A stretch of 64,000 bases of DNA from NCBI GenBank assembly GCA_029204225.1, contig CM055096.1, forward strand, positions 75,055,521 to 75,119,520. The letters are read 5' to 3'. Under the pieces are notes generated by a model. That model searched no databases. It was not told the DNA's origin and was given only the letters and a program-made list of their open reading frames with translations. This DNA comes from Diphasiastrum complanatum (lineage: Eukaryota > Streptophyta > Lycopodiopsida > Lycopodiales > Lycopodiaceae). This document shows, piece by piece, positions 1-13,024 of this stretch. The translations under genes were made by a program, and so were the position numbers. Within the stretch, counting starts at the first letter, position 1. Each line of letters begins with the position of its first letter.

Positions 1-316
1 TATCCAGGAGAGCATGGACTTCATCCCACCATAAACCAATCAGAAGTTTTTTTTGAAAAACAAGGTTAAAAAACAACCATTTTGGTACTTACTCCCTTCA
101 AAGGGGTGCCTGAGCCCCGGACTTTCCAGGTCCTTGGGCAGATGCCCTTAGTCCCAGAAAGCCGTCTGGGCTCCACTTTACCCTACGCTACAAAGCCTTC
201 AGAATCATTGATGTGCATCTCTGATTTATCATGCATGCTTTTATTTTTGCATAATCTCCTGTTCTTCTATCTAGTATCTACACTGACTCCAGTGGAGACC
301 TGTGATTTTCATGCAG
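1..316. other. Intron sequence upstream of first visible helicase exon
   Basis: No coding exon is visible here. The helicase Walker A exon, which must precede the exon at 317, is not in this stretch, so the gene starts outside the window. A GC-richer patch at about 100-200 has short self-complementary runs of no recognised type. Confidence 0.5.
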
Positions 317-3300
317 GAATGGTTTCTGCTCTACTTATCGAAAAACCATTGTAAGTGCCAATGTGGGATTTACAAATAGTGGTTTGTTGAGAGCTTATGA
401 AAGAGATGTTGCTTTTATGCTGATGAGAATACATTGCTTTTGCTAGATCCAAAATACTCATTTGTGCCCCTTCAAATGGAGCTCTTGATGAGATTGTGTT
501 GCGATTAGCAACAAATATGCTTGATGGTGAGGGTAAGCCATACTCACCTGAAAAGGGAGATATTGTTCGATTGGGCAAAAGGACAAGCATCCGAACTGTG
601 TGCAAAGCTTTTACCGTTGATGCTCTTGTATCTCAAAACCTTCAACACATTTCGGAAAAGGATGTTGTGCTTAGAGCAAAAGTGATTTTTGTAACTTTGA
701 ATGGTTGTGGGCATCACTCACTGAAGGATTTGGAAGCGAAGTTTGACTTGGTGATTGTGGGTAAGCACCCTGTTTGATTCCCACTTTGACAAATTGCAGT
801 ATTCATCAAGTGGTGTTTTTCTATATTGCATTCAAGTGGATTGTTTCAATCCTGAGTTGAAGCTCTTTTTCCAAAGCAATAGGATTCTTTAAGTTAAGAC
901 TGTAGTACACGCAATTACATTGTCTTCTAGTTTTTTTGGGCAAGTTTAGGGCTAGGGTTTTGAAGTTGTTGACTTTGTTGTGGGATGTGAATGGTGGGTG
1001 GCCAGATGAAGCGGTGCAGGTCAGTTACGAGTCTCTATGCTACTTTGCCACCTTGGCCCATGAAATCAAGAAGTAGCGAAAGCTGGGTTACTTGTAACTT
1101 GGACATTTTGTGGCATCACATTTCAACCTTTTCTATTTTGAAGGCTTTTCTTGTTTGAGTTTAGTGATATCCTTCATGTATGGCCCTTCCAAAGTGAGTT
1201 ATCTTTGATTAGAAATCTGGCATGTAGAGTTGCTATGGCACCATTTGTCTGAAACATGCATGCTTATGTCTCTTTTTGAAGTGATCGTTTGCTCTTTCAG
1301 GGAGTTACGTGAACAACTAGGTAGACTGTATATGCTTGTATGACTTATGTTTGATTTTCTTACATGTAACCAATCTTTTACATGTCTCTACAGTATAAGC
1401 TTGGAAGATGTCATTGCTATAAATCTTTTCTACTAACTTCAAATTTGCCACTGAAAATAAGAGATTCTATGCTAATTGGTGAAAACATTCATTTCTTGAA
1501 TCTGAGACCCAAATATCGGGACCTAAATGGGGCACATTGTGAATTAGTTCTCTAGTGGAACCTACCAGCAGCGTTCTTTTATATGAGGAAGTAGACCTGG
1601 ATACAAAGACGCGTGGGTTTAAAAGTCTCCAAGGGGTATAAATAGATATAAGGTACAGGGATACAAGTGATGTGTTAGATGTTAGGGATCAATGAGCCTG
1701 TCCACCTTCAAATCTCATTTGAAGAATTCTCCATATCTCAAAAGGTAACTCATTTTCACTTAAAGGCCTAGCCCCATGTCAAATTGACCCCATAGATGGA
1801 GATTATGTCATCCAAACAAGCACTTACAGACAGATCAGTTGGTGAATCTACAATTGAGATTAAAGACTGGGACACAAAATATGCTGGCAAAAAAATAAGG
1901 GCTAATGTTTTTTGAATAAAGAAAGTATACATGCTTGTCATTTTTATCATTTCTCATCTTAACCCGCTAGTTTAAAAAGAAAACATGCATTTTACTACCG
2001 CTTCCTCTCCCTCTCCCTCTGCCTCTCTTTATCATTGAACCTGTTGTCATCAATGAACAATCGCGGTCTATCTAGCTACATCACGTTTTATCCCTTGCTA
2101 CTAGCATCTCTTATCTCCTCTTGGTATATCTACCATTGATCATCAACCATGACATTTTTCTTGCACTCGTTACTACCGTTTTTTATCATTATGCCTTCTA
2201 GCATCAAAGAACATGAGCCATTGATCAACTCGTATCCCCGATCTAGCTGCCATCACCTGACTTCAATTTATACCAGTGTCTGCCATTGATCAGCGTGCTT
2301 GGAATCATCTGCCTGTTGTGCCTTCTATCTTCAACATCTATGAACATGGAATATTCAATAGAAAAGCTCGTTGATGCCCATTCAAATGGAAACAGGTCCT
2401 GCATAGAAGGTCGACTGAAGACCCCTTTCATAATCTTGGAGGACTCCTGTAACGTCAGTTTTTGGTGACTGAAGAATGCAGTATAGTGCCATGACTTAAC
2501 ATAGAATTGAAAAGAAAAAACAGTTTCCAAACTCCAAAAGGTCTTGAGATTTGTTTGAAAATGTTTGAAGCATCTATCCTGATATAGGGACTGCCATTCT
2601 ACTATCGTGATTTTGTATATTGTCAGTGATTTGAGAGTTATGAGTACTATGTGAGATCCTGGCTTTGTTTGTAGTCTTTGCATGTCATTGCTGTTGTGGT
2701 GGTAATATCCTCAACTCTATCCCTTGAGCCACACTCATCCTCTCAAAGGTAAGTATAAAATGATCCGGCAAGCGACTCATATCCTAGTGTGCAGGGTCTG
2801 TAATATCCATGCAGTATAGGAAGGTATAGGGCAAGAAATTGCTGATCCAAGTATTAATGACCTATAAGCAAGGCATCTTTGTGGTGCAAATGACAATTGA
2901 TAAGTTGTGTGATTCCACGAGTCCAAGTTTGCAACAACTACTCGCAAACTGTGGTCTCCGGGGTCCAAATAGAGGTCTATGACACCAATAACTTGCCTAT
3001 ACCTACCGTCATTGTAGCTTTCAATTATACTGTGGTAAGTGGTAAGAGGACTATATTTTGTGTCTGAGGCGCATGGCGTTAGGCTTCTGGTATTATCAAC
3101 TCATGGGATTACAGAAAATCGAAACTAGGTGGGCGAGCCCATACACCAACTCAACCATGTGTGGGAAGATCACATGGCATAATGAAGAGGCAAAGGCTGA
3201 GTTGCTTTCAAAATTATATTCGAATACATATAATAGGTATGTTAAATGCTTGATCACTGAAGTAAGCACTGTCTGTTTTTGCAGGCAGTGGAAGCAGAGA

Positions 3301-4407
3301 TTTGTATTGCTTTGCGAAAAGCTAAGAAGAAATGTGTGCTTGTTGGGGATCCATGCCAACTGGCAGCCACTGTTCTTCAGTATCCCGGTGATTGCATGTA
3401 CTCCTGTTTATCAGAGATTCACCTGCCAATTTCCATCATTGAATAGAAGCTGTTACGGAGTATCTTGGTCGTGTGCTTTGTGTATACATATAGCGTCTAA
3501 TTTTCCACATTCTTGCACTGTTTTGCCAGCATGTGCTTATAGAAGGAGCCTCTTCGAGCGTCTCGAGGGGGCTGGACTCCCAGTTCATGTCTTGGAAATA
3601 CAGTATCGGATGGACCCAGCAATATCTTCCTATCCTTCCCGTCAATTCTATAAAGGACGCCTACGGAGTTCCTCCAAAGGGGTCCCTTTGGAGACCATGT
3701 TCAAGCCAGAAGCCTGTAAGGAGGGCATTGTATGTCATAATTATAGATTCAAGCTGGGACCTTATTTCTTTCTTGATGTCAGGCAGGGCTTTGATGTGAA
3801 AGACAACATACGGCATTCACGTGGTAACAATGAAGAAGTGTTAGCTGTATGCTCAGTTGTGCAAGGTGTTGTGAATAATATGAGATCGGGAGTCCATCTT
3901 GGTATAGGTATCATCACACCATATTTCCAGCAACAAAAGCTAATCACAAGGCAGTTGAAGAAGTCTAACATCAGCTCAAGTTTATATGAAGTAGACACTG
4001 TAGATGGGTTTCAAGGTAGGGAGAAGGATATAATTATTCTTTCATGCGTGCGGGCCGTGCCTGGTGAAGGTGTTGGTTTTATCTCGGATGAAAGAAGGAT
4101 TAATGTGGCACTGACAAGGGCAAAACATGTACTCTTGATATTGGGTCATGCTGAGACTCTTCAAAAGGAGAGTCCTTTTTGGAAAGATCTCATAGATGAC
4201 GCAAGATCACGGGGTAATTACCAGGTGCTTAACTTTTGCCCAAAAAAAGGTGACAATAAATTGGTGGCACCCACTTGTGAAACTGGTCATGCTCTTAGAG
4301 GGCTGAGAAAAGCGCCTTGCCACTCAAGGCGAAGTAAAAGTGTAAACTATGAGGATTACCGGTTATCCTTTCGGCCTGGGGAGAACGTTTGGAAGAGGAA
4401 GATTTAG
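317..4407 (+). CDS. SEN1/MAA3-like superfamily-1 helicase, 3' part (5 exons)
   Basis: This is the C-terminal part of a UPF1/SEN1-type ATP-dependent RNA/DNA helicase. In this family SEN1 proteins unwind RNA-DNA hybrids and act in nuclear transcription termination and RNA processing. Exons are 317-350, 447-760, 1006-1019, 3285-3387 and 3530-4407. All have GT-AG borders and the phases join without a stop, giving 446 residues in the window. Motifs in order: Ia (ICAPSNGALDEI) in exon 2; II (DEAVQ) in the 14-nt exon; III (VGDPCQLAATV) in the 3285 exon; IV (QYRMDPAI), V (DTVDGFQGREKD) and VI (INVALTRAK) in the last exon. The Walker A exon lies upstream of the window. The last exon is a single 878-nt block covering all of AAA_12. 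Motif II reads DEAV where the family usually has DEAA. The protein ends in a basic tail (KRKI). SEN1/MAA3 is favoured over UPF1 or IGHMBP2 by overall resemblance. Orthology is not proven. Confidence 0.88.
1006..1019 (+). CDS. 14-nt microexon encoding helicase motif II
   Basis: The exon ATGAAGCGGTGCAG lies between an AG acceptor (gtggccag) and a GTCAGT donor. The previous exon ends in GTG-G, so the joined codons read V-D-E-A-V-Q, and the next exon continues A-V-E-A-E. This restores the DEAxQAVE Walker B motif of SEN1-type helicases exactly in phase. Skipping it would remove the catalytic motif and shift the frame, because 14 is not a multiple of 3. Confidence 0.82.
1020..3284 (+). other. Helicase intron, 2.3 kb
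   Basis: This intron follows the microexon. Open frames inside it on either strand show no recognisable domain and are not bounded by splice sites that would keep the helicase frame. A short CT-rich run lies at about 2004-2030. No transposon was recognised. Confidence 0.6.
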
Positions 4408-5452
4408 CCGTCACTGATTGTACTCACAGCTGTTGTGTGAGCTCCTCTGTACTGCACTGAGTGCAAGCAAACTTGCATCCGTGAGATAAAGACAGGCCGT
4501 AAGGAGCTTGATCTGTTTTGATAAATCGAGAGATCAATGATGTGTGTTACATACATGAGCTGCTTTAGAAATAGATAATGGAGGCAAAATCGTTGCTCTC
4601 TTAAAAAGGGATCTCTTCGAAGGTAAAGAATCGAGTTTGAGTCAAGAAGCTTGAGGTGGTAGACCAAAACCTGGGGAGCTAAGGAACCTAGATTAGCCAA
4701 AGCTCATTCATTTCAGGAGCCTTACAATGAAAGATTTTGTGGGCAGGGCATTTCTCAAATGGCACTCAGATTTTTTACTATTTCTTCAGAATTGCATCAA
4801 AACACTGAGTGACAAGTGAAGATTCTTGTACAAATAATCATTGTAAACTCCTCTGATGCCAAGGTCTGTTTGGAATCATGTTTTTGTGGTTGAATTTAGG
4901 TGAGTGACATATGGCTTTGGCATTAAAGGTTACTCACATGGGATACTTTTCTAATGCAGTATGCTCCTCAAATGTTGCCTTGAGTGAATCAAACTCTAGA
5001 CTTGAGATGTTAGACTATGCTATGTTCATGTGCTGAGTCTCCTTTCTGAACATGTTTTACATGCAAATGAAACGTACCCGAGTGAAAAGCAGAAAAAAGT
5101 ATATCATTTCAGTAATTCGGCAAGCTTGATCGGGTTCTCGAAGATATGATTCTGATCACAATAGACATGTAACAAGTAATTAGAATGACCACACACCTAT
5201 TTATTACCTATATGGCAAATAAAATTTCATGCATACAAAGCTTACATAATAACTTTTAAGTGGGGTGTCAATTTTCCATCTCCACTCCATAACAATATCA
5301 AATGGTTATTTGAAATTGCAAGTTTAAGGACACGTTATACATGGCTAAGATTGATTTTAAACTTTCATTTCAATGTTATATTAATCTTGACACTACTTTG
5401 CTATAGCATGAGGTTTATGCAGAATATATAGCAAAAATCTAATAGACAAACC
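4408..5452. other. Intergenic, no gene seen
   Basis: AT-rich sequence downstream of the helicase stop. It should contain the helicase 3' UTR and polyadenylation region. Open frames on the minus strand near 4404-4700 have no recognisable content. Nothing else was seen. Confidence 0.5.
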
Positions 5453-6356
5453 TTAGCAAATATTAGTAAACAAGCATAAATGAGGCAAGGCCTTGTGGCT
5501 TGCCACACTCACTTGGCTATGGTTGTAGTGTATGGTTGTTCCAAAGAGTTCATAAGTTTGAAATTTGGTGGTGAAGTATATGATGTTTAGTTGTAATTGC
5601 GTGTTTCTTGTAAATAAAATATGTTTGAGCCCACAAGATTGCAATTTGCTAAAATATCATTTTCATATTTTAATATCCAAATTTTGGGTGAGGTCTTTTT
5701 TCAAACCCTATCTTTAGTAGGCGGCCTTCATTTTTCTCTGGGCACCTTTGTTTTTGGCCTTTCTACGATTTTTCAAGAGCCGTGCGCCCACTGCTCATTT
5801 GTTTGGGTTTTTGGTCTGTTGGGTAACCACTTGGCCCGCACATTTTGTTAATGGCCTGTAAATTGCCCAAACTTTGCCATTAGGGTTTCTGTGATTCCTT
5901 GACACTGTATCTATATTTTCCGATACGCATGAGTCAATATTGAATGTTGATTATGAAGTGTGGTGGTTAGGTATAAATCTTGAATATTTCATATATCTCA
6001 GATCGTGTTTGTTGGTTCTAGGCTTGAAAATTAGATGTTCCATCGTTAGACCTTGAGCACAATGTATGATATGAGCTACAAGTTGTACAGTAAATTGTTT
6101 TCGTGTGATGATGTTAATAAAATGAGGAGTGTATTTGAATTCCTTAGTAACTTTGTAAATCGGCATATATGTTTGTTGTATGTTTTTCGTTATATGAAAG
6201 TGGGTATATGCAAGTTGCGTTTTTTGTCGAGTGTATGGATCGAAGAATTCATTTTGTCTGAAATAGACTATCAACATCATTTACAAGACCATACTCAAAT
6301 TTTATGTTTGAATTACATATTTCAACAAGCATGTCCATTTTGACAATTGTAGTTTT
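5453..6356 (-). mobile_element. Helitron-like element copy A (decayed 3' part)
   Basis: On the minus strand, 6249-6356 and 5951-6280 encode the C-terminal part of a PIF1-type helicase, including KTTIVKMDMLVEIC and an IIHCAQGLTM box. Both match copy B (8.3-9.2 kb) in order. 5453-5640 matches the endonuclease-like tail of copy B in spacing and local sequence. About 300 bp at 5640-5950 has no counterpart in copy B and looks inserted. The frame is broken many times, and the upstream side is cut by the Copia remnant that starts near 6360. It cannot be active. Confidence 0.72.
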
Positions 6357-7590
6357 ATATAAACCAACAAATTTTTTTGGTTTTTTGAGAATGGTTATTG
6401 ATTTGCTAAGGAATTGTAAGGTTATTGTACACATTTCTAAGGAAGAGAGACGTAAGCTTGATGTAAAAGCTATCAAGTGTATATTCCTAGGATATGATGA
6501 TCGGGTGAAGGGCTATAGGTGTTTTGATTCATGTCAATCGTGACGTTATCTTTGATGAATCTAAGATGTATGAAGACGAAGATGCTGAGAAGACGGACAC
6601 ATCCAGTGGGGAAGATGGTACAGTGAGGATACTTCCTGATGATGATCCATTTATTGACTTTCCTAGTGATGGACATGAGGACACACCTCATGATACTACT
6701 ACTCAACCTCAAGAGACAGGTTGGAGAGGTAGAGATAAACCTTTTGGTGCTAAGAGGATTGAAGTTGCAGGTGATAAATGCAAGGAGAAAGATGTACCGT
6801 GGGATAAATTTTCACCTGGAAGCCGTTCACCTGACATAAAGCTCCCTAAGTGGTTGGAAAGATTGATGGAGAGTTGCGACATGGATGACTTTCCAGGATC
6901 ATCTAGCTAGGGAGAGCTATGAAGATCAACAAGAGAGAAGACACAACCTGAAAGGTATGAAGCAAACTATGCTCTCTTATCTAGCATTATTCGATTGTTT
7001 CAGAGGTTCAGGTTGCAAGATTGCAAGCCAGTGAACACACTTCTATTGAGCCAGGTAAAAAGCTTTCTAAGCTTGACGAATCACAGCCATTTGATGCTAC
7101 GCTGTATAGGCAGTTAGTAGGGAGCTTGATTTACCTTACCACGACTAGATCAAATATATGCTATGCTGTTGGTATTGTAAGTCAGTTTATGGCAGTACCT
7201 ACAGAAATGCATTGGAAGACAGCCAAACGCATTTTGCGATATGTCAAAGGCACTTCCGATTATGGCTTGGTGTACAGGAAGCATGAGGGTTTACCTGAGC
7301 TATGTGGCTATGTGGATGCCGATTGGGGAGGTGACTATGATAATTGTGGTAGTTGTTTTTCCTGGTCTAGTAAGCAGCAAAGTACAATTGCTCTATCCAC
7401 AACAGAAGCAGAGTATAAGGCAATGTGTAGCGCAGCACAAGAAGCTATATGGTTGAGGCAAATCTTGAATGAAGTTGGCATGAAGCAGGAAAATCCCACG
7501 ACTATACATGTGCATGAGCATGTGTCATTGCAAGTAAAACAAGGGACAAGTGGCGAGGCCACATGGCCCTGCCTTGGTTGAAACTTATTT
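6357..7590 (+). mobile_element. Copia LTR retrotransposon remnant inside Helitron copy A
   Basis: Plus-strand Ty1/Copia coding remains. The integrase C-terminal part (about 6370-6540, with EERRKLDVKAIKCIFLGYD) is followed by an acidic linker (6524-6910). RNase H (7021-7581, with YVDADWGG and TTEAEYKAM) comes next. Most of the reverse transcriptase is missing and no LTR was seen at either end. It adjoins the PIF1 helicase remnant of Helitron copy A, so it appears to have inserted into it. It is a broken, old fossil. Confidence 0.8.
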
Positions 7591-7976
7591 TAAATAGGTT
7601 TAATCTATGAAAAATAGTGAGGATATACAATGTACATGTAGTTTTTTTATATAGAAATTGACTGATCATTAATAAAATAGTGAGTCTTTGTATTAGAAAA
7701 CATCATATAGGAAGCATTTGTCGTTGTTGTTATTTTTTAATCGAAGTTACAGTGATGTATTGTTGGGAAAATTTTAGTTTTTTATGTAACAAGTTATTGG
7801 GGGAAAAAAAGTTGACTATTTTTTGTTTACTTCAACCTTTTGAATGTAATAGATATGAAAACAACCAATAATGTGTAAGCAACCAATAATGTGTTTGTTT
7901 TTTATAAGCGTAAATATAGAATACAATCTAATGTATGAAATTGAAATTTGTAACGATATTAGGAAGTGTACCAGTA

Positions 7977-8042
<66 letters not shown>

Positions 8043-8165
8043 AATAATAATAATATGGTTATTCCTATATGCGTACGTTGTTTGGTAATAAAAATATTTT
8101 AAACAAGTAATCATGCCAATTGTCATTATAAATTAGAAATAATTCGCTTGGAATATGTAATAAAC
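7591..8165. other. AT-rich spacer, no gene
   Basis: No coding content was recognised between the Copia remnant and Helitron copy B. The stretch is AT-rich and holds the (TG)n microsatellite. Confidence 0.45.
7979..8039. repeat. (TG)n microsatellite, about 61 bp
   Basis: An uninterrupted run of about 30 TG units read directly in the sequence, followed by a short TAA-rich run. Confidence 0.98.
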
Positions 8166-11139
8166 AGGAGAATGGTCACTCAAGTGTTTGATTTTTTGTA
8201 TATGCTATAGTTGTTCCTACGAATTTGTAATTATCTAATAGACAAAAAAATGACGAAAAGTATGGGTGCTTGTGCATGTTTTTTGTTTCTTGTAAACATA
8301 ATATATGTGATGACATTAGGTTTGGATCGGCACAAATATCAAGAATGAGGTATAGAGAAATACCATTTTGCAGAGGTACGAAGTCGCTCATTCTCAATTT
8401 GCACGTTTTTATCTAGTTTAAAATTATTTGCTTGCAAAGGTGAAAGGAAATGTAGGTTGTCTATGTTCCGTACACATGTCAATGCTATATATGCCAGACC
8501 ATGTTGTCGAATACCATTTGGATTAAAAGTTAATGTGTTCATAGTTAGTCCTTGTGCACGATGTATTGTACGTGCAACTGCAACACGAATTGGAAACTGT
8601 TTTCTAGTTACTGTATTTAAAGTCGAGTGTCCAATTTGAATTTTTTTTACTATTTTGTAAATTGGAGTCCAACTTTTGTTTACATCGTACAATTCATATA
8701 TGTGAGAATGTTCATACTTTGCTTTCATATCTATTGTGATATCAAAAAATTCGATCCATATAATGCCGATTGCTTGAATTGTCGTTTTTGTTTGGAAAAT
8801 ACCATCTGCACCATTAACAAGCCCATCTTCAATATCAATATTTGTGCCACAAATTTCGATGAGCATTCCAGTTTTAACTTGTATTGTTTTCAGGAGTGCA
8901 GCAGTTTGGGCGGAGTTATCAAAGATTAAAATTTTGTTGCTGCATGTATTAGAACGTATGTCAATAGATTGAAAAATAAATGTTTTACCAACTGCATTTT
9001 CAAAAGCTTGTCTATTGTATTCATGCACATTTTTGTCTGTTTGAGATATGTATGGTGTATTTGGTACAAATAAATATGGTATGTAGGAATGACTATTTAG
9101 CCAATCTAAATCAATGTTGTTGTGATGTGTTTCACGTAGTCTATTTAACGCATCAATAAAATCTGTATTTTCTTGACGCATTGTTTGCAATAGTTCGTAT
9201 CATTGTGTGCCAATAGGACTTTTCAAATACATTCGTTGTGTTGTATTTCATTTCAAATATCCAAGAATCACGTATGGGCCCAACTTGGAACATGTCACCA
9301 CATGTAATGACATCAAGGCCTCCAAAAAATTCATCGGGTTTATGTTTGATTGCACGTAGTCGTTGGTCTGCAAATTGCAATGGCTTATGACCAATCAAGG
9401 ATATTTCATCAAATACTACAAGTTGTAAATCTTTGTATTTACTATTGAAAGTTCTTGTAACGTATCAGAAGACAATGATGTAAGATGTACTGTATTTATA
9501 GGAATATGAAGGGCAGAATGAATTGTAGTAACCTGTATATTGAATGCTGCTTTTTTAGTATATGCTAATCCATCTTGTTTCAGCACAAGATAAAGTTAAA
9601 AAAAATGTTGGAGGTCCAAGTTGACGAATCATAACAAATATGTTCTTTTGTAAATCATTTTTGTAATCTGGCGATGTGCGTATCTTCGAAAAATCTTTGA
9701 AGCCAAGATTTGAATGTAATAAACTTTCAATGTTACCGTCACATAGTACATAGTACATCAACAACTGTAAGAGGTTGATGATTTAATGTACCTTTTCAAA
9801 GATGTATATAAATGGAACTAATAACTTGGAAAATTAAAATTTTAATGGCTTTGAAAAACAGGTTTGTTGTGTGTTGTGCAAATTGATGACTATAATGTTG
9901 AAGTTCCCATTTAGCAATATCTTGGTATGTGTATTTGTTGTTTTTGTTTGTTTGTCGTGCATGTCCATAATATAAAGTCGCAAAATTTAGTTCTCTGCAT
10001 ATTTATCTTTAAACAAACTTATTAAATTGTGTCCTTCACAAGAAGCGACGACTGTATATGTTGTTTCGTGGTCTATAACATATTTCGTGTGTGTGAAAGG
10101 GTGTACAATGTATCATCATTAAAAGTATCGTCATTTAAGTTATTGTCATTGTTTGTATTGGTTGCTCTGTTGAGTGCGAAAGCATTGATTCATTTGGTGT
10201 ATTTTGTGTTTAGCTAAGTTGTTATAATGTGATATCCATTGATTATTTGGTTGTATATGAAGTTTAGCATACAAGGGTGTTGCACATAAATTTATTGCGG
10301 TCATTAATTTTGATGGTCTTCTTTTCCCATCCATGTAGTTAGTTTTGTATTCGAGTTTTTTTTTCAATTCTATTATTAATGATGCTTTGTCGTCTATAAA
10401 GCGAGGCAATGTTTGTTGTACGCGATTTAAATTAGCAACAATATTCACGATACTACCAGTTAGACCTTGTTGTATGGAAGATCACGAATTTGAAGAAATG
10501 TTATTCTAGGTGCTACTACACGTTCTTCTATGTCATTTAATTGTTTTACTGAAGGTAGTTCATCATTAATAGATATGTTTGTTGGAACAAAGTATTTTGG
10601 AATTTCATCTCTATTTATGCTCATTTTACATGACTTGCAAATATATTTTATTTGTCTTTCTATAATATCAATTGGTATTGTTTTCATGTTTGAAATATAT
10701 TGGTATTCATTAGTAGTAAGTTCAATACATTGAAATAGAAAGTAATTACATTCACAACTTACACAAGTATGTATTGGAGAATCATTTACATGATTGGTAT
10801 ATGCATGTGTACTTGCAACAATATGTTTTGAAAAAAATTTATGCTGGGTTTTTTTTTATTTAATAATCATGTGATACGAGCATGTAAGCTTTTTTGTGTG
10901 CATGTAATGTCCGGATTTAATGAATTGAATTTAGTTTTTATGTACATGGGTGATGCATTAGGTGTTTCATGTATTAATGTTTGTAAATGTGCGATTTTGT
11001 CTTTTGTCCAAAATTGCTTATTTCTTGTGTGTTTTTGTTTTTGAAAGTTACATATTTTCAATGGAATATTTCCATTTTTTGTCATTGTAAGCATTTTAAA
11101 TTTGCAAATATGGTATATAATACTCTCATGACTATACAA
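8166..11139 (-). mobile_element. Helitron-like rolling-circle element copy B (Helentron-type layout)
   Basis: In minus-strand order: a cysteine-rich zinc-finger segment (about 10,690-10,800, CVSCECN then CKSC); a DUF6570-like region (10,460-10,687, RVVAPRITFLQIRDLP; continued at 10,146-10,448); the Helitron helicase-like N domain (9555-9764, MIRQLGPPTFFLTLSCAETRW); a PIF1 helicase (about 9560 down to 8339); and an endonuclease-like tail (8176-8397, SSHILCLQETKN). This is the order known from Rep-helicase Helitrons, and the endonuclease tail is typical of the Helentron/Helitron2 branch. The PIF1 Walker A block is missing between 9555 and about 9600, and several frameshifts split the rest, so it is not autonomous. 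No CTRR terminus or hairpin end could be fixed. Confidence 0.8.
8339..9398 (-). pseudogene. PIF1-type helicase C-terminal part of Helitron copy B
   Basis: Two overlapping minus-strand frames (9153-9398 and 8339-9190) encode the helicase from ADQRLRAIKHKPDEFFGG and DVITCGDMFQVGP through TRKQFPIRVAVARTIHRAQG to LAYIALTCVRN. These are the Walker B-side and C-terminal PIF1 motifs. The reading frame shifts where they overlap. In rolling-circle transposons this helicase unwinds DNA behind the Rep nick. Upstream coding (9400-9560) is recognisable but interrupted, and the ATP-binding loop is absent in this copy. Confidence 0.8.
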
Positions 11140-12976
11140 AATCCCGAGATAATAATGTTAAAACACGTTGGAGTATTTTTTTTTTTTGTTGATTCGGTTG
11201 AGAATTTATGCACGAGGTTTTGAACAAAAAATGACAATGATGTGGGCTAGGCGGGTTTTGATTTTTTGCAAGATTTGGAAATAATTATGTTAGTATGGTG
11301 TACATTGTATGGTTATATTTGAACTGGGCTTAACATAACTACTAATATGTGAGCGGTTAACGTGGATTTTGATATTTCTATATTGTAATGTGTGATATGC
11401 GTAGTTATAGGATTGTATTGTTCGATATGAGTGTAGATTACAATGTTGCACATATCCAAAATAGACAAAATGGATCATACATAATGCTTATTGAACTTTG
11501 ATCTTGAATTGTATTCAAATATTCTTTGGAATAGTATAGTTGTGTATTGTGTTTGATAAGTTCCGTTTAGGAAATAATTTGTGTACCACCACATTGCATC
11601 CGCATCTGATGCATTCAATGCTTCATGATACCGTTTCTTAATGGCTGGCCTCTAACGACAAAAGTTTTACGACGCAGTTTTAACCAAGTTTCTTTTGCGA
11701 TTTGTACGTATGCATGCTCACTAATCCATATGAGTATTTTTTAGTATAATTAAGCATAGACATCAAACTTTTGTCCTGCCACAGTGTTCTCATGCTATTG
11801 AGTATTCGGACATATTTGCAATGTTCCTTTAACTGACCTTTCTGCATAGTGTTTTCCAGAGTAAGCTAATGAGAGCCTGAGGTTCTCAAGTCTCAAAATG
11901 TAAGGGAGTCATATTCACTTTCTAGCCTACTCCTGTCATGATTTTCTTTAAAGGCCTTGAGATGCCACCTATAGTGGAAATGTTTATTCTTTCACAAATT
12001 TTTTGAAAGTGTACAAAAATTACTGGCGGTTGGTGTATACATACTTGCGCATGAAGCTTTAATGAAGCTTTAATAATACTGTAGAATTGTACAAGTGTAG
12101 GAATTTCCGTTTCAATCTAGTAAGTCCACTTTTAAAAAGCTAAAAAGCCATTCTATACTTATAAGTATATCTGTAGCTACAGTGCTCAACGGGGGTCTAA
12201 AGACTCCTGCATCCTAGTGATGTAGAACTACTATATGCAGTTTTGGTTCTATTTTCTAGAATGCAAACGTATACATGGTTGCAAGTGTTTCAGAAAAGTG
12301 AAAGCAATATTGACTGGATAGATGGTGTACCTTGTAATTCAAAACTATGCCCATAATAGACTTGCGAGTGATGACGTTGATGAAAACAACTTTTTAGATT
12401 CAGCAGCTTTGCAATGTGATTTAAAAATATATATATTTCATGGTGAGATCAGAGTACTCTTTGGCTTTTATCATGTTAGATAAAACCGTGATGGCCATGA
12501 GCGTGCACAAATCTTTCATGTTTAACAGTTTAGCTATACCAACACTAAACTGCAGTTCTAACTTCTAAGACAATGAGGTCAGGCCTCTGGCAGATTAGTA
12601 CTTTGATCAACAATTGTCGGTTGTGTACAGAGTCCAAGCTGCGGTTGGTGTCCCTTTAAATCAGTACCTTTATCCAGTTCTAGAAGACTGAACCACAAAA
12701 CATCTGTGAAGTCCTGGCAGTCTTTTGTCACAGAGGTTATGAGTACGTTCTTTGGGGTAGGCTGCGGCATTGACCCTTACCATGAAAGCAACAAATACAG
12801 TGCTGTGGCAGAATATGAGAAAAATTTGAGTTCCGTCTAATTCTACCAGAACTTCCTTCAAGTCGTATAAGCTTTTAAGCACATCGTGTTAAGGATAGTA
12901 ATGTATGCTGTCACATAATAACTAGTTAGCAACAGAGATGTTTGGGTCCTGAAACGACGTGTTCAGCTTTCATAAC

Positions 12977-12979
<3 letters not shown>
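11140..12979. other. No gene recognised
   Basis: AT-rich sequence between Helitron copy B and the Copia 5' end. Short open frames (for example 12,579-12,882 minus) have no recognisable motifs. Part of the stretch just before 13,051 is probably the LTR of the Copia fragment, but its start could not be placed. Confidence 0.4.

Positions 12980-12980
<1 letters not shown>

Positions 12981-13022
<42 letters not shown>
12981..13022. repeat. (TC)n microsatellite, 42 bp
   Basis: An uninterrupted TC run read directly. It lies about 30 bp before the putative Copia primer binding site. Confidence 0.97.

Positions 13023-13024
<2 letters not shown>

Noticed and set aside
2243-2683. 146-codon minus-strand frame in the helicase intron
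   Set aside because: No domain, no ATG-supported start of note and it lies inside a well-defined intron on the opposite strand.
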